This document shows positions 1-9,337 of a stretch of 64,000 nucleotides of DNA, piece by piece; position 1 is the first letter of the stretch; each line of letters opens with the position of its first letter. The DNA is taken from positions 62,001-126,000 of the forward strand of contig NZ_LMEB01000009.1 in NCBI RefSeq assembly GCF_001425945.1, written 5' to 3'. The notes beneath the pieces are model-generated. The model had not been told where the DNA came from and searched no databases. It saw only the letters and a list, made by a program, of their open reading frames with translations. Both the position numbers and the translations under genes were made by a program. The stretch is from Brevundimonas sp. Root1279. Its GTDB lineage: Bacteria; Pseudomonadota; Alphaproteobacteria; Caulobacterales; Caulobacteraceae.

Positions 1-593
1 TCCGCCTCTTCGACCGGGGCGTCGACGGCCTGGAGGGTGGCGCCGCCCTTCTTGGCGTCGTCCTTGGCCTTCTTGTCGGCGGCCTTCTTGACCAGTTCGT
101 CGAGGGCCAGTTGGCCGACGAGGCCCAGGGTCACCGGGTCGACCGGCTTGATGTTGGCCGAGTTCCAGTGGGTGCGGTTGCGCACGCTCTCGATCGTCGA
201 CTTGGTGGTGCCCAGCAGTTTGGCGATCTGGGCGTCCGTCACCTCGGGGTGGTTGCGCACGAACCAGGCGATGGCGTCCGGGCGATCCTGGCGGCGCGAC
301 ACCGGGGTGTATTTCGGAGCCGGCTTGTGGCTCTTCAGCAGTTCGGCGTGGCGGCTGACCACGGCCTGCATGCGGTAGCTGTCGTCGGCCTGGGCCTTGT
401 CCAGTTCCTCGCGGGTCAGCTGACCGTTGACCAGCGGGTCGGCGCCGCGGATGTCGCGCGCCACGTCGCCGTCGGCGATGCCACGCACTTCCAGGGGATG
501 CAGGCCGCAGAAATCGGCGATCTGCTCAAACGTCAGGGAGGTGTTGTCGACCAGCCAGACCGCGGTGGCCTTGGGCATCAGGATTTCGGTCAT
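1..593 (-). CDS. trcR: TrcR / DUF1013 cell-cycle transcriptional regulator (3' end cut by window)
   Basis: The reading frame starts at ATG 593-591 and runs off the left edge, so about 197 residues are visible and the C-terminus is missing. The protein begins MTEILMPKATAVWLVDNTSL and matches my recollection of the alphaproteobacterial DUF1013 family, named TrcR in Caulobacter. An HTH-like stretch (TDAQIAKLLGTTKSTIESV, around residues 125-143) fits DNA binding. The visible end is Lys/Ala/Asp-rich (KKAADKKAKDDAKK) and probably a flexible tail. A purine-rich stretch (AAAGAAGAAG) precedes the start on the minus strand. The gene is divergent from the crystallin-like gene at 804. The family call is from memory of the sequence pattern; the function is known only by family. 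Confidence 0.75.
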   Translation of the reverse strand, partial: MTEILMPKATAVWLVDNTSLTFEQIADFCGLHPLEVRGIADGDVARDIRGADPLVNGQLTREELDKAQADDSYRMQAVVSRHAELLKSHKPAPKYTPVSRRQDRPDAIAWFVRNHPEVTDAQIAKLLGTTKSTIESVRNRTHWNSANIKPVDPVTLGLVGQLALDELVKKAADKKAKDDAKKGGATLQAVDAPVEEA

Positions 594-803
594 GGGCGTC
601 TTCGCTTCTTCTTTCAGCCCGCTTCAGGCGGGTTCCGGATACGACGGCGCCCGACCTTTCGGCCGGGCGCGCAGGTCTCCGATATAGGCCCATTCGCGCC
701 AAAAGAAAACGAAAGCCGTCAACGTCGTACAGCCACGGTTCATGGCGCGGGTTGAACACTGTCTTCACAGGCGCGCGTTGACGCCCAACCGAAGGAGGCC
801 TCC

Positions 804-1403
804 ATGTTGATCCAAGCTCTGGTCGTTGCGGCCGCACTCTCCGGCGGCGGGCAACAGGCGGCCCCGTACGCGCCGGGCGGGCAGGAGCGAGTGGCCCCGC
901 GCGGGGACTACCGGGACTCGTGCAGCGGCGCCTTCGTCAACCGCGGCCGGCTGTACGCAGACTGCCGCGATCGACGGGGCGAGATTCGCGGGACCTCGAT
1001 CGAACTCAACCGCTGCTCGGACTACGAAATCCGCAATAACGACGGTCTGCTCGTCTGCGGACCGGTCCGGGGTCAGTGGGAAGACCGGCCGGGCGGTGGC
1101 GGCAACGGCAATGGTGGCTGGAACGGCGGCGGAGGCAGTTGGGGACGCAACTCCGTGACGGTCTATCGCGACGCCAATTTCCGCGGGACCAGCATGCGCT
1201 TCAACAACGAGATTCCGAATCTGGCGAACTCCGGCCTGAACGATGCGATCAGCTCGTTTGAGCTTCGAGGCGACTGGGAGTTCTGCACCGACGCCTATTT
1301 CCGCGGACAGTGCCGGATCTTCCGCAGCGATGTGTCGAACCTGCGCTCGCTCGGAATGAACGACCGGATCTCCTCCCTGCGCCCGGTGCGGGGCGGCCGC
1401 TAG
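804..1403 (+). CDS. Secreted CVNH-beta/gamma-crystallin two-domain protein
   Basis: A 199-residue protein. Residues 1-20 are a short hydrophobic leader lacking N-terminal positive charge, so export is likely but not certain. Residues 36-88 resemble a cyanovirin-N homology (CVNH) domain: SCSGAFVNRGRLYADCRD, then G..RGTSIELNRC and NNDGLLVC, with paired cysteines. A Gly/Asn-rich linker (about 97-116) leads to two beta/gamma-crystallin Greek-key motifs (VTVYRDANFRGTSMRF and WEFCTDAYFRGQCRIF), each followed by a (L/M)ND.ISS motif typical of Ca-binding or I36-type inhibitor folds. A strong GAAGGAGG lies just before the ATG. CVNH domains bind glycans in characterised members and crystallin motifs bind calcium; a cell-surface or periplasmic sugar/Ca-binding role is inference. 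Confidence 0.75.
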   Translation: MLIQALVVAAALSGGGQQAAPYAPGGQERVAPRGDYRDSCSGAFVNRGRLYADCRDRRGEIRGTSIELNRCSDYEIRNNDGLLVCGPVRGQWEDRPGGGGNGNGGWNGGGGSWGRNSVTVYRDANFRGTSMRFNNEIPNLANSGLNDAISSFELRGDWEFCTDAYFRGQCRIFRSDVSNLRSLGMNDRISSLRPVRGGR

Positions 1404-1468
1404 CCGCACCCAGGAACCGACAAGGCCGTCGGCGGCTTCCCCGTCCCGCTGGGATCGAGGAGTTACCG

Positions 1469-1822
1469 ATGGCCTATGTCGATGGTTTCGTGGTCGCCGT
1501 GCCGAAGGGCAGGGTCGATGAGTATCGCGAGTTTTCCCGCAAGGCTGGCGAGGTCTGGAAGGAATACGGCGCTCGGTCTTACGTCGAGACGGTCGCTGAC
1601 GACGTGCCGTATGGCGAACTGACGTCCTTCCCGCGCGCCGTTCAGGCCAAGGACGACGAGACCGTCGTCTTCTCATGGATCACCTATGACTCACGCGAGC
1701 ATCGCGACCAGGTCAACGAACAGGTCATGGCCGATCCGCGGATCAAGAGCGGTATGGACGAAGCGCCGTTCGACGGCAAACGGATGATCTACGGCGGGTT
1801 CAGCACCTTGCTGGAGATGTAA
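1469..1822 (+). CDS. DUF1428 family protein
   Basis: A 117-residue protein starting MAYVDGFVVAVPKGRVDEYR. This opening, the W..YGA segment, the FPRAVQAKDDETVVFSWI block and the C-terminal KRMIYGGFSTLLEM are hallmarks of DUF1428, a small dimeric alpha/beta-barrel family of unknown function. The ATG at 1469 is chosen because GAGGAG sits 7 bases upstream and the family begins here; a longer in-frame extension upstream is not supported. Its stop codon abuts the stop of the convergent quinone oxidoreductase gene with no intergenic bases. Confidence 0.9.
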   Translation: MAYVDGFVVAVPKGRVDEYREFSRKAGEVWKEYGARSYVETVADDVPYGELTSFPRAVQAKDDETVVFSWITYDSREHRDQVNEQVMADPRIKSGMDEAPFDGKRMIYGGFSTLLEM

Positions 1823-2794
1823 TCAGCCGGTCAGCACGATCTTGCCGACGTGATCGCCCGCCTCGAGCCGGAGATGGGCGGCCGCGGCCTCCGCCAGCGG
1901 GAAGGTCGCCTCGACCGGCGGGCGAACCGCGCCAGACGCCACCCACGGCCAGGCGGTCGCCTCGACGGCGGCGATCAGCCGGGCCTTTTCGTCAGCCGGC
2001 CGCGCGCGCAGGGTCGACCCGGTCAAGACGATCCGTTTCATCATGAGGCGCGCCAGGTCGACCTGGGCCAGGGCGCCCGACAGGGTGGCGATGACCACCC
2101 AGCGGCCAAGGGGCTTCAGCACGGCCTGGTTCAGGGCGGCGTAGTCCGCCCCGACCATGTCCAGCACTACATCCACGCCCCCGAAGTCACGGATGGCGCT
2201 CTCCAGGTCGTCCGAGCGCGCGTCCAGGCTGAGGTCTGCGCCCAGGGCGCGGGCGGCCTGAGTCTTTTCAGCGCCGCGTGAGGTGGCGATGACCCTGGCG
2301 CCCGCCGCCTTGGCCATCTGGATGGCGGTGACGCCGATGCCGCTCGTGGCGCCGTGGATCAACAGGGTCTCGCCGGCCTTGAGCGTCCCGGCTTCGAACA
2401 CATTGGCGAAGACGGTGCAGACCGTCTCGGGCAGGGCGGCGGCCTGTACGAAATCGAGACCCCCCGGGACAGGCAGGGCGTGTCGGGCGTCGACCACGGC
2501 CAGGTCGGCATAGCCGCCGCCGCCCAGGAGGGCGCAGACCCGGTCGCCCGGCCGCCAGCGCGTCACGCCGTCGCCGACCTGGTCCACCTCACCGGCGACC
2601 TCCAGACCGAGGATGTCGGATGCGCCGGGCGGCGCGGGATAGCGTCCCAGGCGCTGCAACAGGTCGGGTCGGTTCACACCTGAGGCCCTGGCGCGGATGC
2701 GAATCTGTCCCGGGCCGGCTGTCGGATCGGGGCGTTCGACCAGCGTCAGCGCCTCCGCCGGGCCTGATCCGCCTTCGATTTCGATGGCCCGCAT
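1823..2794 (-). CDS. NAD(P)H:quinone oxidoreductase, zinc-less MDR family
   Basis: A 323-residue medium-chain reductase. The N-terminal GroES-like domain has SGVNRPDLLQRLGRYPAPPG, the classic quinone-oxidoreductase (PIG3/QorA-like) signature. The Rossmann part has the nucleotide loop HGATSGIGVTAIQMAKAAGA around residues 145-165. Catalytic-zinc cysteines are absent, as expected for this subgroup. The start MRAIEIEGG at 2794 is preferred over an in-frame extension to 2863 because homologues begin there. It is divergent from the DUF1192/rcdA cluster (82 bp between starts). The physiological substrate is not readable from sequence. Confidence 0.88.
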   Translation of the reverse strand: MRAIEIEGGSGPAEALTLVERPDPTAGPGQIRIRARASGVNRPDLLQRLGRYPAPPGASDILGLEVAGEVDQVGDGVTRWRPGDRVCALLGGGGYADLAVVDARHALPVPGGLDFVQAAALPETVCTVFANVFEAGTLKAGETLLIHGATSGIGVTAIQMAKAAGARVIATSRGAEKTQAARALGADLSLDARSDDLESAIRDFGGVDVVLDMVGADYAALNQAVLKPLGRWVVIATLSGALAQVDLARLMMKRIVLTGSTLRARPADEKARLIAAVEATAWPWVASGAVRPPVEATFPLAEAAAAHLRLEAGDHVGKIVLTG

Positions 2795-2876
2795 CGTCGT
2801 CCTCGTCTTTGCAATCGTCCGTATCCGGGCGTTCTGATAAGCTGCCGTGGAAAGATTGACCACGAAGGAGGCGGTG

Positions 2877-3080
2877 ATGTTCGAGGATCTGGAGCCCCGT
2901 CCGGCGCGCGGAGCGCCGCTGATCGACCTGCAGCGCGAGGATCTCGACGGCTATTCGGTCGAGGGCCTGAAGGAGCGGATCGAGGGGTTGCAGGCCGAGA
3001 TCGAGCGATCCCAGGCGGCCATCGACGGCAAGTCCTCTCAGCGCAACGCCGCCGACGCCTTGTTCAACTTCCGTCCCTGA
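2877..3080 (+). CDS. DUF1192 family small protein
   Basis: A 67-residue acidic protein, MFEDLEPRPA start, with LIDLQREDLDGYSVEGLKER followed by a short coiled coil (IEGLQAEIERSQAAIDGK), as in DUF1192. A strong GAAGGAGG precedes the ATG at 2877; an in-frame ATG at 2847 lacks such a site. The family occurs in alphaproteobacteria, often beside DUF1465 (rcdA), as here. The function is unknown; the coiled coil suggests a protein-protein role. Confidence 0.85.
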   Translation: MFEDLEPRPARGAPLIDLQREDLDGYSVEGLKERIEGLQAEIERSQAAIDGKSSQRNAADALFNFRP

Positions 3081-3163
3081 TTTCAGCCGGTTGGCATGGC
3101 CGTTGCACTCGCTTCATGCGTGGAGCGAAACCGTGTCGGACGTGATACGGATACGCCAAGCCT

Positions 3164-3697
3164 GTGAGTCTGACCCAGTTGATGCCCAGCGACGATCTCA
3201 TTCCCACGCCCGCCGGACGCAGCCGCGCGGCTGTCGTCGACGACTTCGCGCGCTCGGAGCTGTTCGACCGCACCTTCCGTGAGGGGATGGAGCTGGTCGA
3301 GGACACCGCCGCCTATCTGGACGGCGACGGACGGCGGGAATCCAAGCTGCTCTCGCGCGCCACGGCCCTGGCCTACGCCGGCGAGAGCATGAAGCTGACC
3401 ACGCGGCTGATGCAGATCGCTTCGTGGCTGCTGGTGCAGCGGGCCGTGCGGGAAGGGGATATGACCGCCGTCTCCGCCTGCGACGCGCGCTATCGGCTGG
3501 CCGATCGCAAGGTCGAGACCGAGCCGACCCATCCGGAACTGCCGATCGCTCTGATCGAATACGTGGTCCGCGCCGAGAAGCTGTACGACCGGGTCCTGCA
3601 CCTCGATCGCCGCATGTATCTGGACGCGCCCGAGGAAGAGGCGGTCAACCCGGTGCAGAGCCAGCTCGACCGTCTGGCGGCGGCCTTCGGGGGATGA
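3164..3697 (+). CDS. rcdA: RcdA-type CtrA-degradation adaptor (DUF1465)
   Basis: A 177-residue helical protein of DUF1465. Core segments are LFDRTFREGMELVEETA-like (here GMELVEDTAAYLDGDGR), SRATALAYAGESMKLTTRLM and ASWLLVQRAVREGDM. In Caulobacter crescentus the DUF1465 protein RcdA is the middle layer of the ClpXP-CpdR-RcdA-PopA adaptor hierarchy that degrades CtrA at the swarmer-to-stalked transition. The frame opens with GTG 3164; ATG 3182 is an alternative start and no strong Shine-Dalgarno distinguishes them. The stop overlaps the next gene as ATGA. Confidence 0.8.
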   Translation: MSLTQLMPSDDLIPTPAGRSRAAVVDDFARSELFDRTFREGMELVEDTAAYLDGDGRRESKLLSRATALAYAGESMKLTTRLMQIASWLLVQRAVREGDMTAVSACDARYRLADRKVETEPTHPELPIALIEYVVRAEKLYDRVLHLDRRMYLDAPEEEAVNPVQSQLDRLAAAFGG

Positions 3698-4065
3698 AGG
3701 GCGTCCGCCGGTTGTTGATCGCCTTGGGCGTCGCCGCCCTGATCCTGATCGCTCTCGGGGCCGGCGTGGTCATGAGCGGGCGTTCTCTGGTCATTATCGA
3801 GAACCGCGGCGATGCTCCGGTAGACCTGTCGATCGAGAGCACGCACGCCGGAGACTTCGCCTGGTCGGGTAGCCTGGCCGCCAAGCAGCGGGTCATTCGC
3901 ACCGCACGGTTCACTGCCGACGGCGGCGTCGTGGCGGTCTGCCGCGATGTGGAGGCGATTCATCGGACGACCGGCGGCTATGTGACCACCGGCTGGCCAC
4001 ACCGGGTCGATGTCGTCGCGTCGAACTGCGGCTCCGTGCGCATCGACGCAGCGCGGGTTCCCTGA
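3694..4065 (+). CDS. Small N-terminally membrane-anchored protein, unknown function
   Basis: A 123-residue protein overlapping rcdA by the ATGA tetranucleotide, so probably co-translated. Residues 8-29 form one hydrophobic segment (LIALGVAALILIALGAGVVM), followed by a roughly 90-residue soluble part with a single-strand-like beta pattern and two cysteines (VCRDVEA, SNCGSV). The soluble part is predicted to face the periplasm if the positive-inside rule holds (MKGVRR is cytosolic). No family recognised. Coupling to rcdA is suggestive only. Confidence 0.7.
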   Translation: MKGVRRLLIALGVAALILIALGAGVVMSGRSLVIIENRGDAPVDLSIESTHAGDFAWSGSLAAKQRVIRTARFTADGGVVAVCRDVEAIHRTTGGYVTTGWPHRVDVVASNCGSVRIDAARVP

Positions 4066-4069
4066 AGCG

Positions 4070-5629
4070 CTACGGCCCGACGTCGTTGGCGACGTTGCGT
4101 CCGTCGTCGACCGGCTTGGGCAGGCTGACCGCGATGCCGAGGGCCTCGGCCAGCTTTTCATCGCGGCTGTAGACGTCCTCGCGGAAGGCGACGCGGCCCT
4201 GGCCGTCGACGAAGGCGGTCCAGTACAGCAGGCGCACGGCGATCTCGCGGCCCGTCTGGATGCGCTTGGTCTCGCGCGTGTCCTGGGCGGTGTCGAAATC
4301 GGCCAGCAGCATCGGATCGGGCGACAGCAGCAGGCGGGCGAAGTCGACGGCGCCCTGGACCCGCACGCAGCCGTGGCTGCGCTGGCGCATGGCCAGGTTG
4401 AAGGCGGCCTTGGACGGCGTGTCGTGCAGGAAGATGGCGTAGCTGTCGCGAAGCTCGAACTTCACATAGCCCAGGGCGGCGGTCGGACCGGCGCGCTGAA
4501 TGACCGTGCCGTTCGAGATGTACATGTTCTGGCTGGCCAGATAGCCCGGGCCCTTGGGCAGGATCTCGTTGCGGGCGATCGAGGCCGGCACGTACCAGGG
4601 CGGATTGGCCACCACCGAGGCGAACGGCTTCTCGAGGCTGGGCGTCTGGGTCGAGGCGGCGCCGCAGACGACGCGGTTCGAGTGCACCGGACGGCCGTCC
4701 TTCCAGTAGACCATGATGGCGGCGGCGGTGTTGACCTCGATCCGCTCGGGATTCACATCGCGCTTAAGCCAGCGGCGGCGCTCGAGGTTGAGGGCGATCT
4801 GGCGGGCGCGGTCCTCGGTTGACGCGGACAGCGAGCGCTGGGTCCCCGTGCCGATGCGGCCGTCGGCGCCCAGGCCGTGGCGGGCCTGGAAGCCCTTCAT
4901 GGCTTCAACCAGTTCAGGGCCGTAGACATCGCCCGCGGCGGCGAGGCGCGCGCCGTCGGCGGCGGCCAGGTCGCCCTCGGCCACCAGGCGCTGGATCAAG
5001 ACGGGAATCCGCGGATCGCTGGCGCCCGGCTCGATCGCCGCGCCGACGCGGAACGCCGGCCAGGACTTGCCGTCGCGGATCATGCGGCGATAGCGGACAT
5101 AGCCCGCCGACAGGTTGGAATAGCCGATGTCGGTCGGGGCGAGCGATTCGATCCAGTCGACCAGCCGGTTGTTGGCGAGGGCGTCGTTGAGGCCCGCGGG
5201 CAGGTCGACGACGTTCTTCTGCATCTCCCAGAGGTCTTCGACCGACTCGGGCTTCACCCGGCCCTGGGCTAGGGTGCGGGCGTAGTCCAGCGCCGCGACC
5301 GTGGTGCGCATCTCGGCGGCCGAACGGTCGGCGGCGAGGGCGGGGAAGTCGAAGAAGTCGGCCTGGGACAGACCGTGGCGCTCGGCCCGGGCGGCGGCCT
5401 GCTGGAGGGCCCGCAGGCGTTCCGGGTTCCACACCGGACGCCAGCCGTTCAGCTCGTAGAAGGCGCGGACATCGGCCTGCACCGCCTCAGGCAGGGCGGC
5501 CAACTGGTCGTTGAAACTGTCGTAGAACGCCACGGCGGCGGGATCGCGAGTCTGCGCCAAAGCGGCGACGCTGCTCGCCGACGCGATGGCGGTGACCGCC
5601 GCGCCCAGACCCAGTTGCCGTCGATTCAT
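4070..5629 (-). CDS. Periplasmic L,D-transpeptidase (YcbB-like) with peptidoglycan-binding domain
   Basis: A 519-residue protein with a signal peptide (MNRRQLGLGAAVTAIASASS, cleavage near ALAQ). An LDT-scaffold domain spans about 30-200, a peptidoglycan-binding_1 domain about 205-270 (VEAMKGFQARHGLGADGRIG), and the YkuD catalytic domain about 298-470 with HDTPSK and the catalytic motif SHGCVRV; the nucleophile is Cys421. The family makes 3-3 cross-links or anchors proteins to peptidoglycan. The start at 5629 is chosen because it gives a clean signal peptide; the frame extends to 5719 but that would run into the rpmE terminator. No neighbour is clearly linked. Confidence 0.9.
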   Translation of the reverse strand: MNRRQLGLGAAVTAIASASSVAALAQTRDPAAVAFYDSFNDQLAALPEAVQADVRAFYELNGWRPVWNPERLRALQQAAARAERHGLSQADFFDFPALAADRSAAEMRTTVAALDYARTLAQGRVKPESVEDLWEMQKNVVDLPAGLNDALANNRLVDWIESLAPTDIGYSNLSAGYVRYRRMIRDGKSWPAFRVGAAIEPGASDPRIPVLIQRLVAEGDLAAADGARLAAAGDVYGPELVEAMKGFQARHGLGADGRIGTGTQRSLSASTEDRARQIALNLERRRWLKRDVNPERIEVNTAAAIMVYWKDGRPVHSNRVVCGAASTQTPSLEKPFASVVANPPWYVPASIARNEILPKGPGYLASQNMYISNGTVIQRAGPTAALGYVKFELRDSYAIFLHDTPSKAAFNLAMRQRSHGCVRVQGAVDFARLLLSPDPMLLADFDTAQDTRETKRIQTGREIAVRLLYWTAFVDGQGRVAFREDVYSRDEKLAEALGIAVSLPKPVDDGRNVANDVGP

Positions 5630-5711
5630 CTCAACTCGCCTTGCCCGATGGAACGCAGAACCCTGCGTCCACGCCCGATCTGTCAACGCAAGGATATTAT
5701 CGGCGTTCCTG

Positions 5712-5750
5712 GGAAACAAAAAGGCGCCGGTCGGGTGACCGGCGCCTTCT
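5712..5750 (-). terminator. Rho-independent terminator of rpmE
   Basis: A perfect 12-bp inverted repeat (5721-5732 with 5737-5748, loop of 4) reads on the minus strand as a GC-rich stem followed by TTTTTGTTT. It lies 48 bp after the rpmE stop and before the transpeptidase start, so it should end the rpmE transcript and leave the transpeptidase gene to its own promoter in 5630-5711. Confidence 0.88.
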
Positions 5751-5797
5751 GTAAAGTCTTGGCGAACGGTGTGGCCCGAAAGCCAGACCGTAAGGGC

Positions 5798-6022
5798 TTA
5801 CTTCTTGATGAAGCCGCCGAACTTGTTGTTGAAGCGCGAGACGCGGCCGCCGCGGTCCAGCATCGTCTGGTTGCCGCCGGTCCAGGCCGGGTGGGTCGAC
5901 GGATCGATGTCCAGGTTCAGCGTGGCGCCTTCTTTCCCGTAGGTCGAACGGGTCTGGTAGCTGCTGCCATCCGTCATCACCACGGTGATGAAGTGGTAGT
6001 CGGGGTGCGTATCCGCCTTCAT
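5798..6022 (-). CDS. rpmE: 50S ribosomal protein L31, zinc-less type
   Basis: A 74-residue L31: [18 protein letters not shown]-like core (here [19 protein letters not shown]), HPAWTGGNQ and [13 protein letters not shown]. The CxxC pairs found in zinc-binding L31 are absent, as in other alphaproteobacterial L31 proteins. It sits on the large subunit at the subunit interface. The start at 6022 matches the family start exactly. A strong terminator follows at 5712-5750, and a second terminator-like hairpin lies upstream at 6074-6105. Confidence 0.95.
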   Translation of the reverse strand: MKADTHPDYHFITVVMTDGSSYQTRSTYGKEGATLNLDIDPSTHPAWTGGNQTMLDRGGRVSRFNNKFGGFIKK

Positions 6023-6073
6023 GGTCGTCGTCCGGTCTCTGCGCGATGACGATGCCGACCGTCTTTGCGCGTA

Positions 6074-6105
6074 AAATGAGAAACCCGCCGAAGGACTCCG
6101 GCGGG
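6074..6105 (-). promoter_or_regulatory. Terminator-like hairpin in the rpmE leader
   Basis: On the minus strand a 9-bp stem with one G-U pair (CCCGCCGGA / TCCGGCGGG as read on + 6084-6105, loop GTCC) is followed by TTTCTCATTTT, the layout of an intrinsic terminator. It lies 62-83 bp upstream of rpmE and no gene precedes it on that strand, since the ABC exporter at 6159 is divergent. It may be an attenuator in the rpmE leader or end a short antisense RNA; which one cannot be told from sequence. Confidence 0.5.
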
Positions 6106-6158
6106 AATGAGCCGCGGCGTTTACACCGGGGCCCGTTCCGGGGCAAGAGGCGCGCGCC

Positions 6159-8009
<1,851 letters not shown>

Positions 8010-8142
8010 GGCTGGCCGGGGCTCGTCAGGCCGGGGCCGAAAAAGTGCACTCGAAAAAGCGGAGATCCATTGGCAGGCGCGAAGATTTCCAGTGCGCTTG
8101 TAAACCGGCGCTACGTTAGTCCGCCGGAGACTATGGCTAGCG

Positions 8143-9144
8143 TCAGGCTTTCTTCGGACTGCGAAGCCGCCAGACATAGAAGGCGGCCGCAGCCAGCGCG
8201 GAAAGCAAAACGAGGATCCACGGCAAGATCGCTGCGTTCCAGCGCGGGACGGGCTGACTTCGCGCGGCGACATCAGCAACCTTGGGCGCTCTTGCTAGAT
8301 CATACCAGGACGCCGCCTCGGTTTTCTCGAACGTCTGTTTGCGCTGCAGCACTAAAGCCTGGCGCGCAGCGCCGTACTTTAGCGCTTCGTCATAGTTGTC
8401 TGCCGGATAGCCAATGCTGTCAGCGTAGCGCGTCGGCCGGCCCATTGCATATGAAAGGTCGCCTCGAGCAGCATACAGATCGGCGATCACTGCGTTGGGC
8501 GGCGGTACGAATTTTGTCCTCTCGTACATCTGATACGAGATGGCGCGGCCAATCTCCGCTGGAGTTCTAGCTTCCCCTTTTTCGTTCTGCGGCAGCATTG
8601 CCGGCATCACCGGAACCTCCGCGTCTCCAAAGTTCAGCCCCAGGACCGTGTTTTTCTTTAGCCACTCTGGGTCGCGACTCAGCGCAATCTTCGCCTCTAG
8701 AATCTCTACGTGCAGCCACTCGGTGCCTTCGTGCTCCTGAGGATCACGCCGCACGCCTTCCCGAATCCACCGTAGAGCTTCTGCGTCGTTGCCTGAGAGC
8801 TCGTAAGCTGTCCCGAGGTTGGCCGCGACCATCGCTTGGCCAGGGAAGCGCTTCTCGGCTTCGTTGAGCAACGAGATCGCTTCCGAATGGCGGCCTGTCA
8901 GCAAGCGGCCCACCGCCAAGTCATTCGTGTGCTGAAGGTTCGGCTCCTTCCGGTAGGCCGCCTCTAGCTTTGCAATTTCTTCAACGACGCAAGCCTGGTT
9001 GCCTGAGGCAACGCATCCCGCGATCTGCGTTTCGAAGGTATTCACGCACGCGGACGAAGGCGCGACGAAACTTAGGAGGCCACACGCAAACGCGGCGGCC
9101 ATTATAGGCGTTTTCAGGCGGACGGGGACTTCGCGGCATCGCAT
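8143..9144 (-). CDS. Exported TPR protein with C-terminal membrane anchor
   Basis: A 333-residue protein with a signal peptide (about residues 1-32, ending PSSA-CVN), tetratricopeptide-like helices in roughly 60-150 (AVGRLLTGRHSEAISLLNEAEKRFPG, AANLGTAYELSGNDAEALRW), and a transmembrane helix near the end (ILPWILVLLSALAAAAFYVW) followed by basic RLRSPKKA. The topology implies a periplasmic TPR body tethered at the C-terminus. Base use is visibly A/T-richer than its neighbours, as is the flanking DNA at about 8040-9240, which suggests recent acquisition or relaxed selection. No partner gene adjoins it. Function unknown. Confidence 0.75.
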   Translation of the reverse strand: MRCREVPVRLKTPIMAAAFACGLLSFVAPSSACVNTFETQIAGCVASGNQACVVEEIAKLEAAYRKEPNLQHTNDLAVGRLLTGRHSEAISLLNEAEKRFPGQAMVAANLGTAYELSGNDAEALRWIREGVRRDPQEHEGTEWLHVEILEAKIALSRDPEWLKKNTVLGLNFGDAEVPVMPAMLPQNEKGEARTPAEIGRAISYQMYERTKFVPPPNAVIADLYAARGDLSYAMGRPTRYADSIGYPADNYDEALKYGAARQALVLQRKQTFEKTEAASWYDLARAPKVADVAARSQPVPRWNAAILPWILVLLSALAAAAFYVWRLRSPKKA

Positions 9145-9337
9145 GCACGCAGACTTTCATCCGAGTTCGCGCGACGCAAGGCTAAGCTCTAAATCCAATC
9201 CGACTTCGCCACCGGCACGTACGATAGTCCCGTGAGACCGAATGTCCGGCTTGGCGAGCGAAACCAGGGTCCGCTCCCACCCGTAGCGGTCGGCCACCGT
9301 TTCCGGTTTCCGCGTCCCCGAGGGGTTTCCCTGCACG

